A DNA stretch of 64,000 nt from positions 520,001-584,000 of the forward strand of contig NZ_RJVO01000001.1 of NCBI RefSeq assembly GCF_003730135.1, read 5' to 3'. The position numbers were made by a program, and so were the translations under genes. Within the stretch, counting starts at the first letter, position 1. Each line of letters opens with the position of its first letter. Below the pieces are notes generated by a model that was not told the DNA's origin, made no database searches, and worked only from the letters and a program-made list of their open reading frames with translations. This document shows, one piece after another, positions 1 to 9,497 of the stretch. This DNA is from Stagnimonas aquatica. Lineage in GTDB: Bacteria; Pseudomonadota; Gammaproteobacteria; Nevskiales; Nevskiaceae.

Positions 1-518
1 GGGTACAGGAACTCGTGGATCGCGATCGGCTGGCCGGTGGCGTAGCGCTTGGTGAAATCGTCGCGCTCGAGCATGCGCGCGACGGTGTGCTGCGCCGCCA
101 GCCGGATCATGCCCTCGGCGCCCAAGGGGTCGAGCCAGGCGCTGTTGAAGGCGATGGTGGTCTTTTCCGGGTCCAGGATCTTGAACACCTGTGCCTTATA
201 GGTCTCGGCGTTTTCCTGGACCTGCTCGCGCGTCAGTGGCTTGCGCGTCTCGTTCTTGCCGGTGGGGTCGCCGATCATGCCGGTGAAGTCCCCGATCAGG
301 AAGATTGCCTCGTGGCCGGCCTCCTGAAAGGCACGCAACTTGTTTAGCAATAGGGTGTGTCCCAGGTGCAAGTCTTTGGCGGTGGGATCGAACCCGGCCT
401 TGATCCGCAGTGTCTGCGCTTTCGAGCTTGCCTCACGGATACGGGCGCGGAAGTCGGCAGCAGGAATGATTTCGTCGGTTCCGCGTTCCAATTCGGCGAT
501 CAGGGCATCGAAAGTCAT
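1..518 (-). CDS. tyrS: Tyrosyl-tRNA synthetase, N-terminal part (cut by window edge)
   Basis: Charges tRNA-Tyr with tyrosine in the cytoplasm. About 172 N-terminal residues are present; the rest lies beyond the left edge. The translation starts [13 protein letters not shown] and carries the class I signature HLGH within [12 protein letters not shown], followed by the Rossmann-fold stretch [17 protein letters not shown] typical of bacterial TyrRS. The KMSKS loop would be outside the window. It is divergent from the murein endopeptidase gene, with 189 nt between the starts. tyrS next to an M23 peptidase and anmK is a conserved arrangement in Pseudomonas and relatives. Confidence 0.95.
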   Translation of the reverse strand, partial: MTFDALIAELERGTDEIIPAADFRARIREASSKAQTLRIKAGFDPTAKDLHLGHTLLLNKLRAFQEAGHEAIFLIGDFTGMIGDPTGKNETRKPLTREQVQENAETYKAQVFKILDPEKTTIAFNSAWLDPLGAEGMIRLAAQHTVARMLERDDFTKRYATGQPIAIHEFLY

Positions 519-707
519 GGGAAGGTGCAGGAAATGTTGTTGATATGGAGGAGGAAGTGTGGCCCGGAAACGCTTGCAAACAAAGGAAAACTATGTTTCC
601 TTAGGTTCAACAACACGCGGAATGCCGATAACCAGCAATAACCAAGAGCATCTGCGCGGAAGCACGCCCCGGCAGGCGTGCAGAGTTCAAAAATTACGGC
701 TTGAAGC

Positions 708-2102
708 ATGAAATTTGATTATATCCCGGGCGCTTCTCCCGCCCGGCCGCAGCGTCGGCGCCTCGGTCTGGTCGCTGTTCTTGGCCTGTCGGTAACTGCC
801 GGCTTGATCCAGCTGGGCGTCCGCGAGGGCAGCGCCGTTGCCGGCAATTCGCAGCCGGACAGCTCCGGACTGCATCAGAACCTCGCCGCCTCGGCGTTGG
901 AGACCAACTCCGCCGCTGGCGGCCAGGGCGGCGCTGATTTCGACGGGATCATCCAGACCGCCGTCAAGGACGCGCTCACGGTCCCCGAGGCGAGCCAGTG
1001 GACGACCGTTTCCGTCAAGTCCGGACAAAGCCTGTCGGTTATTTTCGACGCCCTCGGCCTGGCCCACGACGAAGTCTTCAGCCTGCTCTCGCTCGGCGGC
1101 GAAGTGCAGCGCCTGAAGAAGCTCAACGCTGGCGATGAGTTGCACATCCGGGTGGCGGATGATCGTCTGGAAGGCCTGACCTACGCCCTGGACGAGCGCC
1201 GCACCCTGGAAGTGCGTCGTGGCGATCACGGCCTGGAAGCCGTCACCCTGACCGCCGAGATCGAGCGCCACAGCACCGAAGTGGCGGGCGAGATTCGCGA
1301 CTCGCTATTCCTCGACGGCCGTCGCGCCAAGCTTTCCGACCGGCTGATCATGGAACTGGCCGACATCTTCGGCTACGACATCGATTTCGCCCAGGACCTC
1401 CACCCCGGCGACCGCTTCGCGGTGGTCTACGACCAGCTCTACAAGGGCAACAAGAAGCTCCGCGACGGCGACATCCTCGCCGCCGAGTTCACCAATCAAG
1501 GCCGCAAACTGCGCGCCGTGCGCTTTACCACGCCGGACGGCAACACCGCCTACTACACGCCGCAAGGGCAGTCGCTGCGCAAGGCCTTCATCCGCACGCC
1601 GGTCGATTTCGCGCGCATCTCCTCGCCGTTCAACCTGCGCCGCCTGCATCCCATCCTGCACACCATTCGCGCGCACAAGGGCACTGACTACGCCGCCGGC
1701 ACCGGCACGCCGATCAAGGCCACCGGCGATGGCAAGATCAGCTTCCAGGGCAAGAAGAGCGGTTACGGCAACGTGGTAATGATCAAGCACGGCTCCGGCG
1801 TTGAAACCCTCTACGCCCACATGTCGCGCTTCCGCTCCGGGCTGTCGGTTGGCAGCCGGGTGCGCCAGGGCCAGGTGATCGGCTACGTCGGAAACTCCGG
1901 TCTCGCCACCGCCCCGCATCTGCACTACGAGTTCCGCATCGACGGCATCCACAAGAACCCGATGACGGTGCCGCTGCCCCGCGCCAACCCGGTGGACCCC
2001 CGCTACATGGCGCGGTTCCGCACCGACTCGGCCACCATGGTCGCGGCCCTCGAACGCGCCGACACCCGCCTGGCCAGCGCCAGTCCGGCCAACAAGAAGT
2101 AG
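708..2102 (+). CDS. mepM: M23 murein DD-endopeptidase, MepM-like
   Basis: Periplasmic zinc endopeptidase expected to cut peptidoglycan cross-links during wall growth. The 464-residue protein has a basic N-terminus and one hydrophobic anchor (about 18-38). An OapA/LysM-like domain follows (about 99-150, starting TTVSVKSGQSLS), then a C-terminal M23 domain. The zinc motifs are intact: HxxxD at H323/D327 (HKGTDYA) and HLH at 404-406. Size and domain order match the MepM/ShyA family. It is followed 31 nt later by anmK on the same strand, pairing a wall hydrolase with a recycling enzyme. Confidence 0.92.
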   Translation: MKFDYIPGASPARPQRRRLGLVAVLGLSVTAGLIQLGVREGSAVAGNSQPDSSGLHQNLAASALETNSAAGGQGGADFDGIIQTAVKDALTVPEASQWTTVSVKSGQSLSVIFDALGLAHDEVFSLLSLGGEVQRLKKLNAGDELHIRVADDRLEGLTYALDERRTLEVRRGDHGLEAVTLTAEIERHSTEVAGEIRDSLFLDGRRAKLSDRLIMELADIFGYDIDFAQDLHPGDRFAVVYDQLYKGNKKLRDGDILAAEFTNQGRKLRAVRFTTPDGNTAYYTPQGQSLRKAFIRTPVDFARISSPFNLRRLHPILHTIRAHKGTDYAAGTGTPIKATGDGKISFQGKKSGYGNVVMIKHGSGVETLYAHMSRFRSGLSVGSRVRQGQVIGYVGNSGLATAPHLHYEFRIDGIHKNPMTVPLPRANPVDPRYMARFRTDSATMVAALERADTRLASASPANKK

Positions 2103-2133
2103 CGCCAACTGATACCGCAGCCGCCGGCCGAGC

Positions 2134-3273
2134 ATGCCGCAGCGTGAGCGCTACATCGGGCTGATGTCCGGCACCAGTGCCGACGGTGTCGATGCCGTGG
2201 TGGCGAGTTTCGAAGCCGGGCGCTACTCCGGGCTGCAGGGCGCGTTCCATCTCGACTACCCCGCCGATCTGCGCGAAAGCCTGATCGCGCTGGGCCGCGC
2301 CAGCAACGCGACTCTCAGCCTGCATGAACTGGCGCGACTCGATGTTGCCGTGGGCGAAGTGTTCGCCGAGGCAGCCCTGGGCGTGCTTCGCAGCGCCGGA
2401 CTCGCCGCCGCCGACGTGGCGGCCATCGGCAGCCATGGGCAAACCGTCTTCCATGACCCGCGCGGCGTACACAGCAGTCTGCAGATCGGCGATCCGCACC
2501 GCATTTCCGCGCGCACTGGCCGCCCGGTGGTGGCCGACTTCCGCCGTGCCGACATCGCCCTGGGCGGCGAGGGCGCCCCGCTGGTGCCTGCGTTCCACCA
2601 CGCGGTGTTCGCCGCCGCCGAACCACGCACCGTGGTCAACATCGGCGGCATCGCCAACGTCACCTGGCTCCCCGGCGCCGAAAGCGGCGCGGTGCGCGGC
2701 TTCGATTGTGGTCCCGGCAACGGCCTGATGGACGAGTGGATCCTGCGCGTGCAGGGTCGGCCGTATGACGAGGACGGCCGGCTGGCGGCCAGCGGCTGCG
2801 TCAACGAGTCGCTGCTGCAGGGCTGGCTGCGGGAGCCCTACTTCAGCGCCCCGCCACCGAAGAGCACCGGGCGCGCGCAGTTCAATCTGGACTGGGCCCG
2901 GCAACACGCGACGGTTCCGCTGGAGCGGCTGTCCGCTTCGGACGTGCAAAGCAGCCTCTGCGAGCTGACCGCCCGAAGCATCGTCGATGCCCTAGCTCCC
3001 GGCAGCCGGCGCGCCCTGGTGTGCGGGGGCGGCGCGCGCAATCTGTATCTGATGGATCGCCTGCAAAGCCTGGCACCGGCGGTGCGCTTCGAGACCACGG
3101 CGGCCTACGGCCTGCCCCCGGAGTGGGTGGAGGCGGCCGCGTTCGCTTGGCTGGCACGGCGGCGACTTAACAACGAACCGGGCAATCTGCCGGCGGTAAC
3201 CGGCGCGATGTGCGCGACGCCTCTGGGCGCGATCTTTCAGGTCGCCGCCAGCGACCTCTGCGCCGTTCCCTGA
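2134..3273 (+). CDS. anmK: Anhydro-N-acetylmuramic acid kinase
   Basis: Phosphorylates and opens 1,6-anhydro-MurNAc released from peptidoglycan turnover, giving MurNAc-6-phosphate for recycling in the cytoplasm. The 379-residue length is normal for the family. The ATP-binding motif GTSADGVD is at 13-20; HGQTVFHDP, FRRADIALGGEGAPL, DCGPGNGLMD and the C-terminal CGGGARN phosphate-binding loop are all present. It lies just downstream of mepM and converges on erpA with only 7 nt between the stop codons. Confidence 0.95.
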   Translation: MPQRERYIGLMSGTSADGVDAVVASFEAGRYSGLQGAFHLDYPADLRESLIALGRASNATLSLHELARLDVAVGEVFAEAALGVLRSAGLAAADVAAIGSHGQTVFHDPRGVHSSLQIGDPHRISARTGRPVVADFRRADIALGGEGAPLVPAFHHAVFAAAEPRTVVNIGGIANVTWLPGAESGAVRGFDCGPGNGLMDEWILRVQGRPYDEDGRLAASGCVNESLLQGWLREPYFSAPPPKSTGRAQFNLDWARQHATVPLERLSASDVQSSLCELTARSIVDALAPGSRRALVCGGGARNLYLMDRLQSLAPAVRFETTAAYGLPPEWVEAAAFAWLARRRLNNEPGNLPAVTGAMCATPLGAIFQVAASDLCAVP

Positions 3274-3280
3274 AACGCGC

Positions 3281-3646
3281 TCAGACCGAGAACGAGGAAC
3301 CGCAGCCGCAGGTGCTGGAAGCGTTCGGATTGCGGATCACGAACTGTGCGCCTTCCGCCGTTTCCTTGTAGTCGATCTCCGCGCCTTCGAGGTATTGCAG
3401 GCTCATCGGATCGACCACCAGGGTCACGCCAGCGTTGGCGACGCGATAGTCGTCCTCGGCCGGCTTTTCATCGAAGTTGAATCCGTACTTGAAGCCGGAG
3501 CAGCCGCCACCGGTCACGAACACGCGCAGCACCTGCTCGGGGTTGTCTTCCTCCGCCAGCAGTTCCTTGACCTTGTAGGCCGCCGAGTCGGTGAACACCA
3601 AGCTGGTCGGGGCAGCCACCAAGGCTGCGGAATCATTGAGGTCCAT
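3281..3646 (-). CDS. erpA: Iron-sulfur cluster insertion protein ErpA
   Basis: A-type Fe-S carrier that delivers clusters to apoproteins such as IspG/H. The 121-residue protein has the three conserved cysteines: C49 in GGGCSGFKY, and C113 and C115 in the C-terminal CGCGSSF. I chose the ATG at 3646 because AGGAG lies 8 nt upstream; a longer reading frame starting at 3700 lacks family similarity at its N-terminus. It is the last gene of a leftward run argC, DUF6776, bactofilin, erpA. Confidence 0.95.
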   Translation of the reverse strand: MDLNDSAALVAAPTSLVFTDSAAYKVKELLAEEDNPEQVLRVFVTGGGCSGFKYGFNFDEKPAEDDYRVANAGVTLVVDPMSLQYLEGAEIDYKETAEGAQFVIRNPNASSTCGCGSSFSV

Positions 3647-3705
3647 GGAACGCACTCCTGACAGATATTGCCAACATCGGGCCGAACCGCCCGCATTCAA
3701 TGCTA

Positions 3706-4164
3706 TCAGGCCACCCGGCTGAGGCCCGCCAGGCCGGAACCCGAGGCCTTGGCCTCGTCCTGGCCGGCGTCACCCTTCACATGGGTCAGCGCGGACATCA
3801 CTTCGGTGCCCTCGTAGATCAACTGGCCGTTGACCAGGGCTCCGGCCTCCATTTGCAGGACCCGGTAGCGGACATCGCCGACGATCCGCGCCTTGGCGCC
3901 GAGGGTGAGCCGCTCGGACGCGCGCACCTCGCCGACGATACGGCCGTTGACCAGCACGTTGGGCACCCGCACATCGCCTTCGATCACCCCGGTCTCCGAC
4001 AGCGACAGCGCCGCCGCCTTGTCGCCCGCCGACTGCACACCGCCCTTGATGCGACCATCAACATGCAGGCCACCGGCGAAGCGCACATCGCCGAGAATTT
4101 CGGTCTGCCGGCCGATCAGGGTTTCCATGGCCGCCGGCTTGGATCCGCCCATTCCTTTAATCAT
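3706..4164 (-). CDS. Bactofilin-family polymer-forming protein
   Basis: Predicted 152-residue cytoskeletal protein of the bactofilin (DUF583) family, which forms non-polar filaments through a right-handed beta-helix. The central part shows the short repeating pattern of that fold: [55 protein letters not shown]. The start at 4164 has AGGAG 6 nt upstream and overlaps the end of the upstream DUF6776 gene by 8 nt, so the two are probably translationally coupled. Bactofilin followed by erpA and preceded by argC is also seen in Pseudomonas. Its role here is unknown; wall or shape functions are usual for the family. Confidence 0.88.
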   Translation of the reverse strand: MIKGMGGSKPAAMETLIGRQTEILGDVRFAGGLHVDGRIKGGVQSAGDKAAALSLSETGVIEGDVRVPNVLVNGRIVGEVRASERLTLGAKARIVGDVRYRVLQMEAGALVNGQLIYEGTEVMSALTHVKGDAGQDEAKASGSGLAGLSRVA

Positions 4165-4906
4165 TACTGCGCTCCTGTAGGGATTCGATAGCGGCCCAGT
4201 CGTACTGATCCACCACGCTGGGACGGTCGTTCGCGGGCTTGAGGGTGACCAGCACGCGGGTGGGCTTGAAGCCCGCCGGCAGCCGAAACTCGCCGCTGAA
4301 CTCCTCGAAATACTTGAAGGAAAATACCAGATTCTTGTCGCCGCTCGTGACCAGCTCCGCGAGTGGAATCTGGGTATTTTTCGCCCCCTGGACGCCCTCG
4401 ATGCTGAGCTCGACATTGCCGGCGATGCGACTTTCCTCGCGCACCGACTGGATCAGCACCAGCTCGTACTTCCAGCCGGCGCCGGCCTTGCGCATCTTCA
4501 GGTCCTGCACCCGCACCCCGGCGCGCGCCTCCTTGGGCGAGACGATGCCGCGATAGAAGGCCAGTTGCTCGCGCAGCGAAGCCGACTCCGCCTCCAGCTT
4601 CGACAGCGAGTCCTTGACCGTCTTGCAGGCATCGCCGTCGATGGTCTTGGACTGCTCCGCGTAGGCCAGGGCATCGCGCAGTTCGCCGATCTCCTTCTTG
4701 GCGGCGCGCAGTTGCTGGCTGAGCGCGCGTCGCTCGTCCAGCAACCGGTCCCGCTCGCTGGTGGCTTTCTCGAAATCGGCCACCGCGCTTTTCTTGGTGT
4801 AGCGGTACAGCCCCCAGCCGGACAGCGCCAGAGCCATGGCAATGGCGGCGGTTAGCAATAGCCGCAGGCGCGGCCGGTGCCGCCGGATGATGATGGTATG
4901 GCGCAT
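4157..4906 (-). CDS. DUF6776-like membrane-anchored coiled-coil protein
   Basis: Protein of 249 residues with unknown function. It has a very basic N-terminus, a single membrane segment at about 17-35, then a long charged heptad-rich stretch (about 38-115, many E/R/L) predicted to be coiled coil. A beta-rich periplasmic C-terminal domain follows (YELVLIQSVREESRIAGNVELSIEG and onwards). This architecture and its place between argC and a bactofilin gene fit the DUF6776 family. The overlap with the bactofilin gene suggests a bitopic partner for the filament; that is inference. Confidence 0.75.
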   Translation of the reverse strand: MRHTIIIRRHRPRLRLLLTAAIAMALALSGWGLYRYTKKSAVADFEKATSERDRLLDERRALSQQLRAAKKEIGELRDALAYAEQSKTIDGDACKTVKDSLSKLEAESASLREQLAFYRGIVSPKEARAGVRVQDLKMRKAGAGWKYELVLIQSVREESRIAGNVELSIEGVQGAKNTQIPLAELVTSGDKNLVFSFKYFEEFSGEFRLPAGFKPTRVLVTLKPANDRPSVVDQYDWAAIESLQERSND

Positions 4907-4925
4907 GCCCGCAGCTCCGGCCGTC

Positions 4926-5963
4926 TTAAGGCGCGAGCGCCGGAGCGTCCAAACCCAGGGTTTCGGGCAGGCCGAACATCAGGTTGAAACACTGCACGGC
5001 CTGGCCGGAGGCGCCCTTGACCAGATTGTCGATCACCGAGAGCACGACCACGGTTTCGCCATCCGGCCCCAGATGCGGGCTGATGCGGCAGACATTGGCG
5101 CCGCGCACGCTGCGGGTTTCCGGGTGGTCACCCACCGGCAGCACATCGACGAAGGCTTCGCCGGCATAGCGCTGGGCGTAGAGCCCGCGCAGATCCGCCA
5201 GCGGCTTGCGCAGGCGGGCGTAGAGCGTCGCGTGGATGCCGCGACTCATCGGCACCAGATGCGGCACGAAGGTGATGCCCACCGTCTCGCCGGCGCAGCC
5301 GGATAAACCCTGGGTGATCTCCGGCAGATGCCGATGCCCCGGCACGCCGTAGGCCTTGAAGCTCTCGGTCACCTCGCAGTACAGCGAGCCGATCTTGGCC
5401 TCGCGGCCGCCCCCCGAAGTGCCGGACTTGCAGTCGGCCACCAGGCCACGGGTGTCGACCAGGCCTGCCTCCAGCAAGGGCGCCAGGCCCAGCTGCACGG
5501 CGGTGGGGTAGCAGCCGGGGCAGGCCACCAGCCGCGCCCGGCGAATCGCCTCGCGGTGCAACTCCGGCAGACCGTAGACCGCTTCGGCCAGCGCCGCCGG
5601 GGCGCTGTGTTCCAGCTTGTACCAGCGCTGAAACTCGGCGGCGTCCTTCAGGCGGAAGTCCGCCGACAGGTCGAGCACCTTGACGCCGCGCTCGATCAGC
5701 GCCGGCGCCATCTGCATGGCGGTGCCGTGCGGAGTGGCGAAGAACACCGCGTCGCAGGCCGCGAGGCGCTCGGGATCGGGCACCTCGAAGACCGCATCGC
5801 AGTGTCCGCGCAGGGCCGGGAACAGCGCATCGGCGCGCTTGCCGGCTTCCTGCCGCGAGGTCAGTACCCGCAACTCCGCGCGCGGATGCCGCGCCAGCAG
5901 ACGCAGCAACTCGGCCCCGGTGTAACCGGTGCCCCCGATAATGCCAATCTTGATGCTTTCCAC
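4926..5963 (-). CDS. argC: N-acetyl-gamma-glutamyl-phosphate reductase
   Basis: NADPH-dependent reductase converting N-acetylglutamyl phosphate to N-acetylglutamate semialdehyde in arginine synthesis. The 345-residue protein begins with a Rossmann motif [11 protein letters not shown] (10-20). The catalytic cysteine is C151 in ACPGCYPTA, and the family motif [12 protein letters not shown] is intact. It is the first gene of a leftward operon with the DUF6776, bactofilin and erpA genes, and is divergent from hemJ. Another arginine gene, argJ, lies at 49.0 kb. Confidence 0.96.
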   Translation of the reverse strand: MESIKIGIIGGTGYTGAELLRLLARHPRAELRVLTSRQEAGKRADALFPALRGHCDAVFEVPDPERLAACDAVFFATPHGTAMQMAPALIERGVKVLDLSADFRLKDAAEFQRWYKLEHSAPAALAEAVYGLPELHREAIRRARLVACPGCYPTAVQLGLAPLLEAGLVDTRGLVADCKSGTSGGGREAKIGSLYCEVTESFKAYGVPGHRHLPEITQGLSGCAGETVGITFVPHLVPMSRGIHATLYARLRKPLADLRGLYAQRYAGEAFVDVLPVGDHPETRSVRGANVCRISPHLGPDGETVVVLSVIDNLVKGASGQAVQCFNLMFGLPETLGLDAPALAP

Positions 5964-6055
5964 CGTGATCCTTCCGCTTGGGCTGTCTCCGGCCGCCTTG
6001 AGGCGCGGCCGGGCGAGCGGCGATGATACGTGTTCACTTTCGCTTCGTGCGCCCC

Positions 6056-6490
6056 ATGCTCTGGCTCAAAGCACTGCACATCGTCTTCGTCATTTCCTGG
6101 ATGGCCGGCCTGCTGTACCTGCCGCGGCTGTTCGTCTACCACACGGAAGCCACCGACGAGGTCGGCCATCAGCGCTTCTGCGTGATGGAAAAACGCCTCT
6201 ACACCCTTAGCCTGATCGCCATGATCGGCACCTGGCTGTTCGGCATCGCCACCCTGCTCTCGGCCGATGCCGGCTATGCGAAGGTGACCTATTGGAGCAT
6301 GGGCTGGCTGCACGCCAAGCTGGCGCTGGTGCTGGCGCTGTCCGGCTACCAGGGCTGGCTGAAAGGCCGCTTGCGCGATTTCGCCAACCGCAAGAACACC
6401 CGCAGCGCCCGCTATTACCGGATCGCCAACGAGTTGCCGGCGGTGCTGATGGTGGTGATCGTGATTCTGGTGGTGGTCAAACCGTTCTGA
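6056..6490 (+). CDS. hemJ: Protoporphyrinogen IX oxidase, HemJ type
   Basis: Inner-membrane haem enzyme that oxidises protoporphyrinogen IX to protoporphyrin IX in bacteria lacking HemY/HemG. The 144-residue protein starts [15 protein letters not shown] and continues with the conserved [11 protein letters not shown] segment; about four membrane helices are visible and it ends [12 protein letters not shown] prefer the start at 6056 because the family begins with this motif. An in-frame ATG at 6023 would add 11 residues, and neither start has a strong ribosome-binding site. A perfect bidirectional hairpin follows. Confidence 0.9.
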   Translation: MLWLKALHIVFVISWMAGLLYLPRLFVYHTEATDEVGHQRFCVMEKRLYTLSLIAMIGTWLFGIATLLSADAGYAKVTYWSMGWLHAKLALVLALSGYQGWLKGRLRDFANRKNTRSARYYRIANELPAVLMVVIVILVVVKPF

Positions 6491-6501
6491 CCTCCCTCAG
6501 A

Positions 6502-6535
6502 CATGAAAAAGGCCGCGACAGCGGCCTTTTTCATG
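6502..6535. terminator. Bidirectional intrinsic terminator between hemJ and bfr
   Basis: Perfect inverted repeat with 15-bp arms (6502-6516 and 6521-6535) and a 4-nt loop. The GC-rich core GGCCGC/GCGGCC is flanked by A5 on the left arm and T5 on the right. It therefore works as a terminator for hemJ on the plus strand and for bfr on the minus strand, whose stop codons face each other here. Confidence 0.92.
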
Positions 6536-6547
6536 CGCGAACCAGCC

Positions 6548-7030
6548 TTAGGAACCGCTCGGCGGCTCCATCTGGCTCTGGCAGTAGTTCTGCAGACCGA
6601 CCGTCTCGATCAGCTTGAGCTGCTCCTCGATGAAGTCGATGTGCTCTTCCTCGCTCTTCTGGATCTGCACCAGCAGCTCGCGGGTCACGTAGTCCTTGAC
6701 GGCCTCGCAATGGGCGATGGCGGCGGCGTACAGGGGATGCGCTTCCAGCTCCAGCTTCAGGTCGCACTCCAGCAGCTCCTTCACGTCCTCGCCGATGTAG
6801 AGCTTGCCGAGATCCTGGAGATTGGGGAGCCCTTCGAGAAACAGGATGCGGCCGATCAGCTTGTCGGCATGCTTCATCTCGTCGATGGACTCGTGGTACT
6901 CGTACTTGCCGAGCTTCTTCAGGCCCCAGTTTTCCAGCATGCGGGCATGCAGGAAGTACTGGTTGATGGCGGTCAGCTCGTTCTTGAGCGCGAGATTGAG
7001 ATATTCGAGAACTTTCGCGTCGCCGCGCAT
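6548..7030 (-). CDS. bfr: Bacterioferritin
   Basis: Haem-containing iron-storage protein forming a 24-subunit cage that oxidises Fe(II) and stores Fe(III). The 160-residue length is typical. Ferroxidase ligands E18, E51, H54 and E94 and the glutamate and histidine of EEEHIDF are present. M52, the axial ligand of the inter-subunit haem, is also present, so this is a true haem-binding BfrB type rather than a ferritin-like FtnA. The bfd gene lies upstream on the same strand, with 123 nt between them. Confidence 0.97.
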   Translation of the reverse strand: MRGDAKVLEYLNLALKNELTAINQYFLHARMLENWGLKKLGKYEYHESIDEMKHADKLIGRILFLEGLPNLQDLGKLYIGEDVKELLECDLKLELEAHPLYAAAIAHCEAVKDYVTRELLVQIQKSEEEHIDFIEEQLKLIETVGLQNYCQSQMEPPSGS

Positions 7031-7153
7031 GGCCGTGCTCCTGGGGTATCGAAGCCGCAGGTTACGTGCACCGAGATAGTTTCACAACCTATTGTTTTGT
7101 TTTGATATTCAACTGCTTTTGCGTGCGATTCTCAGTCGCCCGAAAAGACCAGC

Positions 7154-7372
7154 TCAGGCCGCGATCAAGCCCGGAGCAGAAAACAGCGGCTGCTCGGCCG
7201 CAGCACGGCGGGCGGTCGCTTCGGTCAGCGTCCGGCGCGCATCGGGGACGCACTTGCCACAGCAGGTACCCAGACCAGTGAGATTCTTGAGGTCGCGCAG
7301 CGACACGGCACCCTCGTTCACCGCGCGGTGGATGTGCTTGTGGCTGACGGCTTTGCAGACGCAGACGTACAT
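7154..7372 (-). CDS. bfd: Bacterioferritin-associated ferredoxin
   Basis: Small [2Fe-2S] protein that passes electrons to bacterioferritin haem and so mobilises stored iron. The 72-residue protein has the four cluster cysteines C4, C6 (MYVCVCKAV), C38 and C41 (TCCGKC), with the Bfd pattern. It lies upstream of bfr in the same direction. A Fur-box-like sequence 68 nt before the start suggests induction when iron is scarce, as known for Pseudomonas bfd. Confidence 0.95.
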   Translation of the reverse strand: MYVCVCKAVSHKHIHRAVNEGAVSLRDLKNLTGLGTCCGKCVPDARRTLTEATARRAAAEQPLFSAPGLIAA

Positions 7373-7439
7373 GGCGGCGAAGGACTTCGGATTTCCGGGC
7401 GCAGGCGGGACTGCACTGCGCTTCGCAGCCTATTGCCAA

Positions 7440-7454
7440 TGAGAATTGTTGTCA
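7440..7454 (-). promoter_or_regulatory. Probable Fur box upstream of bfd
   Basis: The 15-mer TGAGAATTGTTGTCA fits the 7-1-7 inverted Fur core (TGATAAT-N-ATTATCA) at 11 of 14 positions. It lies 68 nt upstream of the bfd start, in the short spacer between bfd and rppH. Position and target gene agree with iron repression by Fur. Confidence 0.6.
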
Positions 7455-7499
7455 AACAGGAACGGGATGCAGTGCGCACTGGCACCGCGCCGAGCCGAC

Positions 7500-8018
7500 T
7501 TAGTCCGCGAATTCTCCCGGCGGCGGCGCATCCGGCGCACCGGCGATCCCTGCCAGTTCCTCCAGCGCCTGCCGATAGACCTCGCGCTTGAAGAACACCA
7601 CTTCGCGCGCCGGCTGCCAGTAATCCACCCAGCACCAAGCATCAAACTCCGGCCGCTCGCCGGCATCCAGGCGCACGTCGGCTTCCTGCGCCAGCAGGCG
7701 CAGCACGAACCAGCGCTGCTTCTGGCCGATGCAGACCGGCCGCCGGCCACGGCGCACCAGATGCTTGGGCAGGCGGTAGCGCAGCCAGTCGCTGGTCACG
7801 CCCAGCACCTCGACGTGCTCGGGCAGCAGGCCCAGTTCTTCCTGCAATTCGCGGAAACAGGCCTGCTCGGGGGTCTCGCCACGCTTGATCCCGCCCTGTG
7901 GGAACTGCCAGGCCTGCTGGCCGATGCGCTTGGCCCAGAGGACCCGCGCCCGGCCATCGGCGGGCATGCCGAGCACGATGATGCCGACATTGGGGCGGAA
8001 TCCATCGGAGTCGATCAC
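7500..8018 (-). CDS. rppH: RNA pyrophosphohydrolase
   Basis: Nudix hydrolase that removes pyrophosphate from mRNA 5' ends and so triggers RNase E decay. The 172-residue protein begins [15 protein letters not shown]. The Nudix box GX5EX7REUXEEXGU spans 42-64 ([20 protein letters not shown] and onwards). The start is a GTG at 8018, chosen from family alignment and an AGGGA 7 nt upstream; upstream in-frame codons give an unrelated N-terminus. It is divergent from a HAD phosphatase gene, an arrangement shared with Pseudomonas. Confidence 0.94.
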   Translation of the reverse strand: MIDSDGFRPNVGIIVLGMPADGRARVLWAKRIGQQAWQFPQGGIKRGETPEQACFRELQEELGLLPEHVEVLGVTSDWLRYRLPKHLVRRGRRPVCIGQKQRWFVLRLLAQEADVRLDAGERPEFDAWCWVDYWQPAREVVFFKREVYRQALEELAGIAGAPDAPPPGEFAD

Positions 8019-8142
8019 GTACACATCCCTGTAATTTGCACCGCATCTTTCCACAGGCGCTTGGCGAGCAGCAATCACAGGTAAAGGTGAGGCTCCGGTC
8101 CACTGGTATCCTGCGCCCCCGTCCTGCCCCGCCCCAGCACTC

Positions 8143-8793
8143 ATGCACCTCGCGGTTTTCGACCTCGACCACACCCTGCTCGCCGCCGACAGCGACTACC
8201 TCTGGGGCCAGTTCCTCTGCGACCAGGGCCTGGTCGACCGCGAGCACTACGAAACCCGCAACCGCCAGTTCTATGCCGACTACGCCGCCGGCCAGCTCGA
8301 TGTCGACGCCTTCTACCGGTTCTCGCTGGCGCCGCTGATGCTGAAGAGCCTGGCCGAGTGGCAGCCGCTGCGGCAGCGCTTCGTGGAAGAGCAGATCCGT
8401 CCCCGGGTGGCCCGGCAGGCGCCGGAACTGCTGGCGCACCATCGCGACCGGGGCGATCTGCTGCTGATCACCACCGCCACCCAGCGCTTCATCACCGAGC
8501 CGATTGCCGAGTTGCTCGGCGTCGAACATCTGCTGGCCTCCGAGCCGGAGATCGCCGACGGCCGCTTCACCGGCCGGTTGCGGCGCGCCAACTTCCAGGC
8601 CGCGAAAGTCAGCAGCCTGCAAGCCTGGCTGGCGGAGCGCGCCGTCACCCCGACCTCGATCACCGCCTACTCCGACTCCCGCAACGACATCCCGCTGCTG
8701 GAGCTGGCCGACCGCGCGGTGGCGGTCGATCCCGACCCGACCCTGCGCGCGCATGCCGAGAGCAAGGGCTGGTCGGTCATCAGCCTGCGCTGA
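8143..8793 (+). CDS. HAD-superfamily IB phosphatase (SerB/CicA-like)
   Basis: Cytoplasmic HAD hydrolase of 216 residues. Motif I is FDLDHTLL with nucleophile D7 and general acid D9; motif II lies in [10 protein letters not shown]; motif IV is the acidic [11 protein letters not shown]. An alpha-helical C1 cap fits between motifs I and II, as in subfamily IB phosphoserine-phosphatase-like enzymes. The natural substrate cannot be told from sequence; histidinol phosphate and phosphoserine are known substrates of relatives. Divergent from rppH, convergent with pdxH. Confidence 0.88.
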   Translation: MHLAVFDLDHTLLAADSDYLWGQFLCDQGLVDREHYETRNRQFYADYAAGQLDVDAFYRFSLAPLMLKSLAEWQPLRQRFVEEQIRPRVARQAPELLAHHRDRGDLLLITTATQRFITEPIAELLGVEHLLASEPEIADGRFTGRLRRANFQAAKVSSLQAWLAERAVTPTSITAYSDSRNDIPLLELADRAVAVDPDPTLRAHAESKGWSVISLR

Positions 8794-8813
8794 GCTGCTT
8801 TGGCCCGGCGCGA

Positions 8814-9434
8814 CTAGGGCTCCAGCCGCTCCAGCAACCAGCTTTCACCGGCACGGCGGTAGCGCAGACGGTCGTGCAGACGATTGAGTCGCCCCTGCCA
8901 GAACTCCACCCGCTCCGGCACCAAGGCGTAGCCGCCCCAGTACGGCGGCAGCGGCACCTCGCCCTCGGCATAGCGACGCTCGTTGTCGGCCAGCCGGGCG
9001 TCGAGCTGCTCGCGACTGGCCACCACCTGCGATTGCCGCGAGGTCCAGGCACCGATCTGCGAGCCGCGCGGCCGCGAGTGGAAATACTGCTCGGACAGTG
9101 ACTCCGGCAACTTCCGCACCTGTCCCTCGAAGCGCACGCTGCGCTCCAGGCGATCCCACCAGAAGGTCGCCGCCGCGCGCGGATTGGCCGCCAGCGCCTC
9201 GCCCTTGCGCGAGTCGTAGTTGGTGTAGAAGCACAGCCCGCCCTGGTGCCAGCCCTTGTACAACACCACCCGCGCCGAAGGCTGACCATCGGCATCCACG
9301 GTGGCCAGCACCATTGCCGTCGGCTCGACCAAGCCGGCGCCTTCGGCATCGGCAAACCAGCGTTCGAACTGCGCGAGCGGGTCGGACAACACCGCAGTCT
9401 CGATCAGCGGCGGATTCTTGGTGTACTGGGCCAT
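8814..9434 (-). CDS. pdxH: Pyridoxamine 5'-phosphate oxidase
   Basis: FMN enzyme that oxidises pyridoxine or pyridoxamine 5'-phosphate to pyridoxal 5'-phosphate. The 206-residue protein shows PSARVVLYKG, FYTNYDSRKG and FWWDRLERSVRFEG for FMN and substrate binding. It also has the family C-terminal signature PPYWGGYALVPERVEFWQG followed by RLHDRLRY. The ATG at 9434 has AGAGG 6 nt upstream. It is divergent from acuI. Confidence 0.96.
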   Translation of the reverse strand: MAQYTKNPPLIETAVLSDPLAQFERWFADAEGAGLVEPTAMVLATVDADGQPSARVVLYKGWHQGGLCFYTNYDSRKGEALAANPRAAATFWWDRLERSVRFEGQVRKLPESLSEQYFHSRPRGSQIGAWTSRQSQVVASREQLDARLADNERRYAEGEVPLPPYWGGYALVPERVEFWQGRLNRLHDRLRYRRAGESWLLERLEP

Positions 9435-9497
9435 GGACTTCCTCTGCGGGCTTCGGCCGTAAACTTCCGGTCCCGTCCATTTTCTCAGGAAACCCGC

